Part shown: piece after piece, positions 25,551-33,087 of the stretch
How positions within the stretch are numbered: position 1 is the first letter of the stretch
How the letters are laid out: the number at the start of each line of letters is the position of its first letter
From: Gammaproteobacteria bacterium
GTDB lineage: Bacteria > Pseudomonadota > Gammaproteobacteria > Eutrophobiales > Eutrophobiaceae
Assembly: GCA_030829985.1 (NCBI GenBank)
Contig: JAURNW010000008.1
Coordinates: forward strand, 1-43,818
DNA: 43,818 bases
Direction of reading: 5' to 3'
Position numbers and translations under genes: made by a program
Notes under the pieces: generated by a model
Databases searched by the model: none
What the model saw: the letters and a program-made list of their open reading frames with translations, nothing else
What the model was told of the DNA's origin: nothing

Positions 25551-26879
25551 ATGTCACTATTAAAACAAATCACTACCACTGCATTGCTGTCAATATCATT
25601 GACGTCTATTGCCATAGCAAATACAGAACAGGACGACGAAGCAGGAACCCTGCCGCTGGATGAACTTCGTATCTTCTCCGAGGTTTTTGCCAAGGTTAAG
25701 AATGACTATGTAGAAAGCGTTGATGATAGAGAACTGATAGAAAATGCAATCAGGGGCATGTTGGAAGGGCTCGATCCACATTCAAGTTATCTTGATAAAG
25801 AACATTACACGGAATTACAAGAAGGTACTTCCGGTGAATTTGGTGGTCTAGGCATTGAAGTCGGTATGGAAGATGGTTTTGTTAAAGTCATCTCACCGAT
25901 AGACGACACCCCGGCCCAACGCGCCGGCATTAAAGCAGGTGATTTAATAATCAGACTGGATGACCAATCTGTTAAAGGCATGATGCTAAACGATGCTGTG
26001 AAATTGATGCGTGGCAAACCAGGGAGTGACATCATTCTTACTGTCGTAAGAATCGGTGAAGATAAGCCTATAGAAATAACTATCACGCGCGATATAATCG
26101 CGGTAAGAAGTGTTCGCGGCAAAACATTAGAACCCGGTTTTGCCTATATTCGTATATCCAACTTCCAGACTAATACTGCAGAAGACCTGCGTAAATCGCT
26201 GGAAAAATTAAAACAAGAAAACAACAACGGCTTAAGCGGCTTAATACTTGATCTAAGAAACAATCCAGGTGGCATTCTTAATGCCGCAGTTGGTGTTTCC
26301 GATTTATTTCTTGATAGTGGCTTGATTGTCTATACCGAAGGTCGAATCAAAGATTCAAAAATGACATTCAATGCCAAACCAATGGATATGATTAAAGATG
26401 CACCTATCATTGTATTGGTGAATGGTGGTTCAGCTTCTGCTTCCGAGATCGTCGCTGGCGCATTACAGGATCATGATCGCGCAATCATCATGGGTGAACA
26501 AACCTTTGGTAAGGGCTCAGTGCAAACTATCCTGCCTATGAATGAAGAAGCGGCATTGAAATTAACAACAGCACGTTACTATACCCCCTCAGGCCGTTCT
26601 ATCCAGGCATCCGGAATTAAACCGGACATCATTATAGATAACATACGTGTAGATAGCCGGGTAGATACGACTTCGGGACAAATTAAAGAAGCTGATTTAA
26701 GCGGTCATCTGGGAAGTGGTCAAGAAGCTGACGAGGAAGATAAAGATAAAAGTGAAAAAGCTGACGATAAAAAGAAAGGTAAGAATAAAGAACCCTCACT
26801 TGCAGAAACAGACTATCAGTTATATGAAGCACTCAATGTATTAAAGGGACTAGCGATACATTTGAAAAAAACGGGATAG
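25551..26879 (+). CDS. ctpA: Carboxy-terminal processing protease (S41, CtpA/Prc type)
   Basis: This periplasmic protease of 442 residues has a signal peptide (about 1-24) and a PDZ domain (about 90-165, GLGIEVGMEDGFVKVISPIDDTPA). The S41 catalytic core has the Ser in GGSASASEIVAGALQDH and the Lys in GEQTFGKGSVQT. A Glu/Asp/Lys-rich linker lies near residue 395. Such enzymes trim C-termini of envelope proteins, and the placement after envC suggests a role in cell-wall turnover. ATG 25551 is chosen because GGAG at 25541-25544 lies 6 nt before it; an ATG at 25539 overlaps that site. Confidence 0.94.
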   Translation: MSLLKQITTTALLSISLTSIAIANTEQDDEAGTLPLDELRIFSEVFAKVKNDYVESVDDRELIENAIRGMLEGLDPHSSYLDKEHYTELQEGTSGEFGGLGIEVGMEDGFVKVISPIDDTPAQRAGIKAGDLIIRLDDQSVKGMMLNDAVKLMRGKPGSDIILTVVRIGEDKPIEITITRDIIAVRSVRGKTLEPGFAYIRISNFQTNTAEDLRKSLEKLKQENNNGLSGLILDLRNNPGGILNAAVGVSDLFLDSGLIVYTEGRIKDSKMTFNAKPMDMIKDAPIIVLVNGGSASASEIVAGALQDHDRAIIMGEQTFGKGSVQTILPMNEEAALKLTTARYYTPSGRSIQASGIKPDIIIDNIRVDSRVDTTSGQIKEADLSGHLGSGQEADEEDKDKSEKADDKKKGKNKEPSLAETDYQLYEALNVLKGLAIHLKKTG

Positions 26880-26898
26880 TCTTATCTTTAAGAAGCCT

Positions 26899-27441
26899 AT
26901 GCTAAAAGTCCTGATACCACTGGCGCAGGGTTGCGAAGAACTCGAAGCTGTTACAATTATTGACCTGTTAAGACGTGCAGAAATTAACGTCATAACAGCA
27001 GGGCTTGATTCACAAGCTGTCACTTGCAGTCGTGGCACTGTACTTATTCCTGATACTGATCTTGATACTGCACTAAATGATGTTTATGACATGGTTGTCC
27101 TTCCCGGTGGCTTACCCGGTGCTGAACATCTCAATAACGATGAAAGAATAAAAACACTGTTGATAAAGATGGCCAATAGCGAAAAATTCACAGCCGCGAT
27201 TTGTGCTGCTCCCAAAGTCCTCGTTAATGCAGGTCTACTCGAAAACAAAAAAGCAACCAGCTATCCCGGCGTTCTTGAGGGCACAGAGAACATCAGTATT
27301 AGTAATGATGCTGTTGTCATTGACGGCAAAGTCATTACCTCGCGTGGTCCTGGAACCGCAATGGACTTTGCTTTAACCCTGATTGAATCGCTTGCGGGAA
27401 AGGCAAAAAGAGATGAAGTCGAGAAAGGTCTGGTTCGCTAG
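26899..27441 (+). CDS. DJ-1/PfpI family protein (YajL-like)
   Basis: This 180-residue protein has the class I glutamine-amidotransferase-like fold of the DJ-1 family. The nucleophilic elbow cysteine is Cys102 (AAICAAPKVL) and the partner Glu15 lies in GCEELEAV; RGPGTAMDFAL near residue 150 is also typical. Homologues such as YajL protect proteins from carbonyl and oxidative stress; the deglycase activity claimed for the family is disputed. It follows ctpA after 19 nt and overlaps the end of the convergent monooxygenase gene by 4 nt. Confidence 0.92.
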   Translation: MLKVLIPLAQGCEELEAVTIIDLLRRAEINVITAGLDSQAVTCSRGTVLIPDTDLDTALNDVYDMVVLPGGLPGAEHLNNDERIKTLLIKMANSEKFTAAICAAPKVLVNAGLLENKKATSYPGVLEGTENISISNDAVVIDGKVITSRGPGTAMDFALTLIESLAGKAKRDEVEKGLVR

Positions 27442-28664
27442 AGTCCTTCAACGTGTTCATGCCGCGTGCCATAAGCAAGAAAACGTGCCAGCCGTTTTCT
27501 GATAAACGGTATCTTTGAAATAAGCTTCATTGGCAACGGCGGCTCGAATGGTTTATCCGATTTTAATGCATCGCTGATAATGCGTTGTTGTACGAATGAT
27601 TGAAATTTCTGAATAAAAGCCACAGCCGGTTCACGGCGTTTTTGTACTCCAGCTAAATCGGTAGTGCTTAATCTATCCTGTTTGATGGGATCAGCTAATT
27701 GATTAACCGCAGCGACGGCATCCTGAATTGCATAATTAATCCCCACACCGCCTACAGGAGACATAATATGTGCTGCATCGCCAATCAATAGTAATCCGTC
27801 TTTATACCACTGCTCTACGCGTCCGGTGACAACAGACAAGATCGCCATCTCCGACCAATCCTTAATTGTAGTAACCGAGTCACCCAGTTCAGGTGCAAGC
27901 CCTTTGATTACATTATGAAAATGCTCAACCCCTTCTTCGCGTAACGCCTTATAGCCACCTTTCATGATCACATAACCGACTTGAAGATACTCTTTTCTAT
28001 TTATAATAATGATCATCGTACCCGAACCGATACGCCCGCTTACGGCTTCTTTCAAATCTGAACCAGCAGGGATCGGCAACTTAAACCAGATGACATCCAT
28101 TGGTGGTGATGTCTTACCCAATTCAATCTTTGCTAAACGTCTAGCTGTTGAACCACGCCCATCTGCACCAATGGTTAAGTCCGCATCAAGCGCATACTCA
28201 TCGCCTTCAAAGGTATACTTAACACCGGTCACCTTTACATTTACTTCTCTTAATTCACGTACCTGCGCTCCCATCAAAATATGAAAGCCGCTTAATTGTT
28301 TTGTTTTTTCAACAATGTAGTTCAGGAATTTTTCTTGCGGGATAATAGCAACGTAAGGAAATTTACAATCCATTGCAGAAAAATCTGCCATAGTGATGAC
28401 GCGATCAGGGAAAGTAAAACTTAAATTCTGAACCTTGCTATTTGCCTGTTGCAATACCTCATCGGCCAAACCCAGCTGATCTAATATTTCCAATGAAGAG
28501 GCGTGCAAAGTATCGCCCCGAAACTCCCGATCAAAATCAGGTTTGCCTTCGAGCAACACAACAGAAACACCACGAAGCGCAAACAGATAAGCAGCAATAA
28601 CACCAGCAGGACCACCACCGATAATACAAACCTTTGTTTTTTCTGGAAGATTGGGTACAGACAT
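27438..28664 (-). CDS. FAD-dependent aromatic-type monooxygenase
   Basis: This 408-residue class A flavoprotein belongs to the PheA/TfdB/UbiH fold group. The N-terminal FAD dinucleotide motif is VCIIGGGPAGVIAAY, the second motif GADGRGSTAR holds the DG pair near residue 170, and GDAAHIMSPVGGVGINYAIQDA near residue 295 binds the FAD ribose. The substrate cannot be told from sequence; the family hydroxylates phenolic or quinone-like rings. A strong AAGGGGAAAG ribosome binding site precedes ATG 28664. It is monocistronic, with a possible operator just upstream (28699-28720). It differs from the ubiquinone hydroxylases in sequence around the active-site loop, so ubiH is not proposed. Confidence 0.87.
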   Translation of the reverse strand: MSVPNLPEKTKVCIIGGGPAGVIAAYLFALRGVSVVLLEGKPDFDREFRGDTLHASSLEILDQLGLADEVLQQANSKVQNLSFTFPDRVITMADFSAMDCKFPYVAIIPQEKFLNYIVEKTKQLSGFHILMGAQVRELREVNVKVTGVKYTFEGDEYALDADLTIGADGRGSTARRLAKIELGKTSPPMDVIWFKLPIPAGSDLKEAVSGRIGSGTMIIIINRKEYLQVGYVIMKGGYKALREEGVEHFHNVIKGLAPELGDSVTTIKDWSEMAILSVVTGRVEQWYKDGLLLIGDAAHIMSPVGGVGINYAIQDAVAAVNQLADPIKQDRLSTTDLAGVQKRREPAVAFIQKFQSFVQQRIISDALKSDKPFEPPLPMKLISKIPFIRKRLARFLAYGTRHEHVEGL

Positions 28665-28692
28665 TATCTTTCCCCTTTATGATTTGAATTTA

Positions 28693-28720
28693 ATTATAGG
28701 TCATGGATTTTCTAATGACC
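28693..28720 (-). promoter_or_regulatory. Candidate -10 box with abutting palindrome upstream of the FAD monooxygenase
   Basis: On the minus strand a perfect TATAAT (28693-28698) lies about 30 nt before the start codon. Immediately upstream is an inverted repeat GGTCAT-N10-ATGACC (28699-28720) that covers the -10/-35 spacer. The -35 itself is weak (CGGTCA), which fits a promoter controlled by a bound regulator. No regulator gene is adjacent. Confidence 0.35.
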
Positions 28721-28851
28721 GGTAATCGAACTAACTAATTCTAATTTTTATTACACCTACAACTTTCTATACAGTTTATTGTAATGACAGAGATCAGCCA
28801 GAAGCGGACTAAACGCATTAAAATATTCTGTTTCCTGAAAGCAGACATTAA

Positions 28852-28922
28852 CGTTTGAGTTGTGGGGGCGGATAAAGCGCGTAGCGCTTTAGACGGTCCG
28901 ACACGAACAATTTGTTATGTGT
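28852..28922 (-). repeat. attC recombination site of the cassette
   Basis: This 71-bp imperfect palindrome is read on the minus strand. It has R' ACACATAAC, then AAATTGTTCGTGTCGGA (L' region), then a perfect 8-bp hairpin TAAAGCGC/GCGCTTTA with loop TAC (28873-28891 on plus), then TCCG pairing with CGGA, and CACAACTCAAACG|TT as L''-R''. The TAACAA...TTGTTC and AACTCAA-CGTTA blocks resemble those of class 1 integron attC sites. The size lies in the known 57-141 bp range. Confidence 0.72.
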
Positions 28923-29214
28923 TTTCATTAAATTTAGGCCAACGATTATAGCCGATTTCTGGATTGTTTGATTGGAACTTGCGAATAAACTCAACTTATT
29001 TTTCCGCAAGCTCAGAATCAGAACAATCTTCAGACTCCCAAAGTATTTCTTTCCTTACCGTATAATCTTTTTGAATTTCATTTGGTAATTTAAGGAAGTC
29101 TTCATTTACAACATCAATATCTGGGCTTCCGAAATATCTGAAACTTTCATACGCGACTTTACCTATGTAGATTTTGTTAGTCGGTATATATGTGATCTTG
29201 TAAATTTGCTTCAT
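28915..29214 (-). pseudogene. GIY-YIG-like cassette gene with one in-frame stop
   Basis: The frame from ATG 29214 encodes MKQIYKITYIPTNKIYIGK, a GIY-YIG-type N-terminus, and runs 72 codons to TAA at 28996-28998 (SELAEK stop). Reading through, the same frame continues VEFIRKFQSNNPEIGYNRWPKF and ends at TAA 28915-28917, giving 99 codons. As I recall, small relatives read KEVEFIR at this place, so a single GAA to TAA change explains the stop. GIY-YIG proteins are often nucleases; here it is uncertain that all catalytic residues are kept. The gene is the cargo of the integron cassette. A 72-residue product could still be made. Confidence 0.68.
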
Positions 29215-29265
29215 TATTATTTACACATAACTATGCGTTATAGAACTGTAGTGGCCTTTCTTTTG

Positions 29266-29299
29266 GTTCCTTTTCTTTGGCCACGCAAAGAAAAGGAAC
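29266..29299. repeat. Perfect 14-bp inverted repeat
   Basis: GTTCCTTTTCTTTG and CAAAGAAAAGGAAC are perfect inverted arms around the 6-nt loop GCCACG. A variant of the left arm (CTTTCTTTTGGTTCC) lies just before it. Sequences of this type are common dispersed intergenic repeats in gammaproteobacteria. There is no flanking T-tract, so it is not a simple terminator. Confidence 0.6.
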
Positions 29300-29353
29300 T
29301 CGCTATCAAGCGAAACAAACCGGAAAAAGAATAATAAGTTTTATCGTTTGACT

Positions 29354-29380
29354 GGATGCCGGGTCAAGCCCTGCATGACA
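29354..29380. repeat. REP-like palindromic element
   Basis: The stretch GGATGCCGGGTCAAGCCCTG followed by CATGAC is an imperfect palindrome built on ATGCcGGG / CCCtGCAT. It is of the GCCGGGTC-AAGCCCGGC type that is often dispersed between bacterial genes. It lies immediately downstream of the Fae-like gene stop. Confidence 0.45.
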
Positions 29381-29381
29381 A

Positions 29382-29933
29382 CTACCAAATAGATTCACCC
29401 GTCTCCGGGTTATACATCTCATGGTGGATCTTATGTCGATTCTCGATCAGTTGATCGATAGTAGGTTCATCATTCATCGCTCGCTTGACTGCAAGCCTCA
29501 TGGCTTCGTAGTTACAACGATATAGATCTTTTCTGTCCAGGTTTTTATCCGTCACACATTCCGGTGCGATCCAGACCATAGCAATGCAACACAATCGATT
29601 AGCCATATCTTTTGGTATGACACCATCAATAACCGAGTCCAGCATCGCATCGGCAATTGCAGACTGTACCGGGCCACCTAGTAAATTGACGTAAGCTGTC
29701 GATTTAATAGTTACCTTGGGAACGATCAGCGTGGCGGGTTTGACCTGTTGGTTACAGGCACGTATTGCAAACATACGTGTATGGCCTTCGGTTTGTCCCA
29801 TCAGGTTGGCAAAAGCATTGCCGACTGGGCCGTCGATATCACCAATAACAATCTCCGGCATTGCATCGGTAAATTGCCCTTCTGCTGCGAAGACCGTCGC
29901 TTCACCTGTTTTCATGATTATACGATCAGACAT
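29382..29933 (-). CDS. Formaldehyde-activating enzyme (Fae) family protein
   Basis: This 183-residue protein aligns by eye along its length with Fae, which joins formaldehyde to tetrahydromethanopterin in methylotrophs. Matching blocks are VKPATLIVPKVTIK, LLGGPVQSAIADAMLDSV, DGVIPKDMANRLCCIAMVWI and NYEAMRLAVKRAMNDEPT. In Fae the N-terminal block contains a conserved VAHID, whose His is proposed as catalytic base; here the position reads DAMPEI, with Met25 in place of His. No methanopterin-pathway gene is nearby. It is therefore a paralogue of uncertain activity that may bind a pterin or a C1 compound. It follows the small helical gene after about 60 nt on the same strand. Confidence 0.82.
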   Translation of the reverse strand: MSDRIIMKTGEATVFAAEGQFTDAMPEIVIGDIDGPVGNAFANLMGQTEGHTRMFAIRACNQQVKPATLIVPKVTIKSTAYVNLLGGPVQSAIADAMLDSVIDGVIPKDMANRLCCIAMVWIAPECVTDKNLDRKDLYRCNYEAMRLAVKRAMNDEPTIDQLIENRHKIHHEMYNPETGESIW

Positions 29934-29992
29934 GACTTAACCCTCAAAATTAGTTGTCCCAATAATATTTATAAATGCTAATAATAATTCTT

Positions 29993-30223
29993 TTATGAAC
30001 TACTCTCTTTCGGAAATACCTTTGCCGTTATTTCCTTGCTGTAGAAACGCTCACAAAGCAGGCGCCGTTTTTCGCTTTCGGAAACGTCATCAGGGAAAGA
30101 CGATAAAACAATTTTACGTGCCGTCTCAAACATTTGTATACCGATCATCATTCGTTGTTCGCCACTCATTTGCATATAACGTTCGTGCACCATTTTTGCT
30201 ATATCAGGAGAAGTATCGTTCAT
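29993..30223 (-). CDS. Small helical protein paired with a nucleotidyltransferase
   Basis: Starting at ATG 30223 the product has 76 residues (MNDTSPDIAKMVHERYM at the N-terminus) and is predicted all-helical, with no membrane segment. ATG 30223 overlaps the stop of the nucleotidyltransferase gene by 4 nt (ATGA), which decides the start against a longer frame from 30271. Short proteins beginning MNDTSPE-IAxMV are widespread and uncharacterised. The tight coupling suggests the two proteins act together, possibly as a toxin-antitoxin pair; this is inference. Confidence 0.75.
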   Translation of the reverse strand: MNDTSPDIAKMVHERYMQMSGEQRMMIGIQMFETARKIVLSSFPDDVSESEKRRLLCERFYSKEITAKVFPKESSS

Positions 30224-30765
30224 GCTTTCAAGTTTTCCAAAATTGTTAATACTCCAAGTTTTTCTGCCCAAAGATGCAGGTATTTTTCATCCGGTTGTGT
30301 TGCCAATAAATTTTTAATGTCCCTTGATTGTAACCCCGAACCTGTATCTTTCGACCAAATAATTTTTGACAGGATCAAATCTTCTTTACTAACAATCCAA
30401 AGCTTTATACCAGCAAATTCTATTTGAATCCGTCGTTCAAACTCATTATGCCGATATTCATCTGCCTTACGAACAATAATGTCCACCTTAACAACACTGT
30501 CAAGGTGAATCAGATTAAACATTGATAAATCCTGAATTGCATCTGTTACCGCAACATCAGAGATATAGTAGGTATCACTAAATGTATCTATCAACCTTGT
30601 TGCGTCTTCTACCTTTAAGGCAATAACAAGATCGATGTCACGGGTCATACGTGGCTCAGCATAATAATTCATCGCCATTGACCCAGTCAGCATGTATGAA
30701 AAACCAGCATCAGTCAGACGCTTGGCGACATCTTCAAGAATATCAAGTTCTGTCAGGCTATCCAT
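30220..30765 (-). CDS. Nucleotidyltransferase-fold protein
   Basis: This 181-residue protein has the minimal nucleotidyltransferase motif: TGSMAMNYY (the hG[GS] element) followed 11 residues later by DIDLVI (the D-x-D metal site), and a further Asp in VVKVDIIV as the third carboxylate. The core is thus intact and resembles the AbiEii/DUF6036 group of proteins, some of which are toxins or tRNA modifiers. It starts 15 nt after ubiB on the same strand and overlaps the small gene at its end. Function beyond nucleotide transfer is not predictable. Confidence 0.82.
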   Translation of the reverse strand: MDSLTELDILEDVAKRLTDAGFSYMLTGSMAMNYYAEPRMTRDIDLVIALKVEDATRLIDTFSDTYYISDVAVTDAIQDLSMFNLIHLDSVVKVDIIVRKADEYRHNEFERRIQIEFAGIKLWIVSKEDLILSKIIWSKDTGSGLQSRDIKNLLATQPDEKYLHLWAEKLGVLTILENLKA

Positions 30766-30780
30766 AAATTATTTAAATGA

Positions 30781-32439
30781 CTACTTCTGTTGCCAGGATA
30801 AATATAACAGCAACATTCCAGAAAAACCCAACAACCATGACACGATAGGCACTGAAGCAAACACGCCGTGCGTTGTATTATCAAGTGCATAGATGATGGA
30901 TGCAGACAATAAAAAACCGGAGCCGACAACAGCCATGACCGTACTTCGATTGTAGACCTTCATCTCTTGTCGCAAATGATGTATTTCTTCAGATTTGTTT
31001 TCCATTTCAATCTTGCCATCATTAATCCGGTCAACCAGATCTATCAACTTGTTTGGCAGATCTGGCAAGCGATCAATAAGCTTGGGTATATTATATTTTG
31101 CTGCCTTGATAAGTCCTTTGGTGCCCATGCGTTCATCCATCCAGCGTTCAAGTTGTGGACGCGCCGTTTTCCAAAGATCGAGTTCCGGATAGAGTTGTCT
31201 GCCTATCCCTTCAATATTAATGATCGTTTTTTGTAACATGATCAATTGCGGCATGATCTCTACATTAAATCGTCGCGCTATCTGAATCAGTCGTTGCAAC
31301 AATTCGCCAAACGATATTTCGCGCATGGGTCTATCCAGCAAGGGTTCACATACGGTGCGTATGGCAGATTCCAACTCATCCATACGGGTTCCCTTTGGCA
31401 CCCAACCTGATTCAATATGTAATGCAGCAACCCGGTGATAATTACGATTTAAAAATGCGATGAAGTTATCTGCAAGATAACGCTGATCAAACTCAGTGAG
31501 TGAACACATGATGCCGAAATCGATCACTTTTACTACGGATGGCTTACCTGCTTCGGGAGGACCCACAAAAATATTTCCCGGATGCATATCAGCATGGAAA
31601 AAGTTATCGCGAAAAACTTGTGTAAAAAAGACTTCAACGCCGTATTCAGCCAACCATTTCAGGTCAACCCCGGCGGCCTTAAGTGCATTAATATCACGTA
31701 CTGAAATGCCGCTAACCCTTTCCATGGCCAACACATTTCGTCGTGTTAGTTCCCAGTTTATCTCCGGTACATAATAACGTTCTTCACCAGTAAAGTTTCG
31801 ACGTAACTGCGAGGCATTGGCCGCTTCTCGTTGTAAATCAAGTTCATTAAGCAGGGTCTTTTCAAATTCAGTGACTACGCCAGTGAATCGTAGTGACTTA
31901 CCCTTGCGATAATATTTCTCTGCCTTCTCGGCTAGCAGGTGTAATAAACCCAGATCTTTACGAATCGTGATTTCTATTTCCGGTCGGATAACCTTGATAA
32001 TAAAATCACGTCCATCTTTAAGAGTGGCACGATGAACCTGTGCGACCGATGCAGAAGCGAGTGGCGTCTCGTCAAACTCCAGAAACACCTCACTCAGTTT
32101 ACATTCATAGGCATCTTCAATTATTTTACGGGCGAGCTTGCCAGAGAATGGCGTTACCGCATCTTGTAACTTGGCAAACTCATTGGCGATATCTTCCGGT
32201 ATCAGATCTCGGCGGGTAGATAATATTTGTCCGAGTTTGACATAGATCGGACCGAGGTCTTCTAACATCAAACGCATACGTTCAGCGCGGGGACCCTTGG
32301 TTTTCCCAAACCAGTTCCAGGGGAATAGATAAAATAAAAAACGAACCGGTCGAAACAAATGGGTCGCAAAGATAAATTCATCCAGGCCGTATTTAATCAA
32401 GACCCGTTGAATTGCCAATAAACGAAGAATTTGTTCCAT
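30781..32439 (-). CDS. ubiB: Ubiquinone biosynthesis kinase-like protein UbiB
   Basis: This 552-residue ABC1/ADCK atypical kinase is needed for ubiquinone synthesis. The KxGQ motif is seen in LGPIYVKLGQILSTRRDLIP, the alanine-rich loop in LASASVAQVHRA, and the catalytic and metal-binding regions in DNFFHADMHPGNIFV and VKVIDFGIM. Two C-terminal membrane helices (about 500-548) anchor it. It follows ubiJ with 3 nt between, giving the conserved ubiE-ubiJ-ubiB order; the product extracts or helps move ubiquinone precursors at the membrane. Confidence 0.97.
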   Translation of the reverse strand: MEQILRLLAIQRVLIKYGLDEFIFATHLFRPVRFLFYLFPWNWFGKTKGPRAERMRLMLEDLGPIYVKLGQILSTRRDLIPEDIANEFAKLQDAVTPFSGKLARKIIEDAYECKLSEVFLEFDETPLASASVAQVHRATLKDGRDFIIKVIRPEIEITIRKDLGLLHLLAEKAEKYYRKGKSLRFTGVVTEFEKTLLNELDLQREAANASQLRRNFTGEERYYVPEINWELTRRNVLAMERVSGISVRDINALKAAGVDLKWLAEYGVEVFFTQVFRDNFFHADMHPGNIFVGPPEAGKPSVVKVIDFGIMCSLTEFDQRYLADNFIAFLNRNYHRVAALHIESGWVPKGTRMDELESAIRTVCEPLLDRPMREISFGELLQRLIQIARRFNVEIMPQLIMLQKTIINIEGIGRQLYPELDLWKTARPQLERWMDERMGTKGLIKAAKYNIPKLIDRLPDLPNKLIDLVDRINDGKIEMENKSEEIHHLRQEMKVYNRSTVMAVVGSGFLLSASIIYALDNTTHGVFASVPIVSWLLGFSGMLLLYLSWQQK

Positions 32440-32442
32440 AGA

Positions 32443-33087
32443 CTAACTGTCCTGCTTTTTAGTATTTAATTGTGCTTCAAGTTTATTAATACGCTGCGTA
32501 AAACGATCGACATCTTCTCGAAGCACATCAACTTCTTTACAAAATTCTTCAACCAGTAGATCGTCCGGTAACATTCCAGATTCAAAACGCAGATATTCAC
32601 TCATATCCATTGCTAATGTTTTCCCTGTATTAGCTGCAGCACGACCAGTACCACGGATAAGTTTGCCTATTTGATATGCAGCAGTATCACCGACCCATTT
32701 TGATAGCGGCTCTTCCAGATCAATTTCTATGTTTTGCATTATTTCCTGAAAGCGTTGGCCGAGTCCGATATCACCTATCACCTGCATATCGGTCGGCATG
32801 CCTGCAGCACCTCGCTTCGAGCTTGCCAACATCATTATAAAATTTGTGGGTGACCCTTTTATCAAAACATCAGGCTTATCTGTATAAGCTGTATTGATCA
32901 CAAGCCCGTTTATTGAAGGGAATAAAAAAACAGTTAAATCAATATTACTAAATTCAAATGCGAGTACTTTACCTTCAAGTTTTGCTAATGCATGCAGTGT
33001 CTCTTCATCAAGACTCAATGCCTTGTTGATCAATTTTTCAATATGACCGATCCATTCTGGCGTTTTGCTATCCGTAAAGGCATTCAT
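32443..33087 (-). CDS. ubiJ: Ubiquinone biosynthesis accessory factor UbiJ
   Basis: This 214-residue protein has an SCP2-like lipid-binding domain (about 15-115, with [22 protein letters not shown]) and a C-terminal coiled-coil (about 170-212). UbiJ and UbiK form a scaffold of the soluble Ubi complex that carries hydrophobic intermediates. Its start overlaps the ubiE stop by 4 nt and ubiB follows immediately, so the three are cotranscribed. Length and layout match the family. Confidence 0.93.
   Translation of the reverse strand: MNAFTDSKTPEWIGHIEKLINKALSLDEETLHALAKLEGKVLAFEFSNIDLTVFLFPSINGLVINTAYTDKPDVLIKGSPTNFIMMLASSKRGAAGMPTDMQVIGDIGLGQRFQEIMQNIEIDLEEPLSKWVGDTAAYQIGKLIRGTGRAAANTGKTLAMDMSEYLRFESGMLPDDLLVEEFCKEVDVLREDVDRFTQRINKLEAQLNTKKQDS

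Larger units (their letters stand above)
28852..29230 (-). mobile_element. Single integron-type gene cassette (379 bp), no integrase
   Basis: The unit runs on the minus strand from the cut point G|TTATGTGT (29231/29230) to AAACG|TTAATG (28852/28851). It holds one gene whose ATG is 17 nt from the 5' boundary, followed by an attC-like site. If the unit is circularised, the last G joins the first bases to make GTTATGTGT, the exact complement of the R' box ACACATAAC at 28914-28922. This self-match is expected of a true cassette. No intI gene or second complete attC is in the window, so this is a solitary cassette or a remnant of an array. Confidence 0.72.

Noticed and set aside
29266-29299. Inverted repeat as a Rho-independent terminator
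   Set aside because: There is no T-run after the stem on either strand, and similar sequences are usually dispersed repeats.
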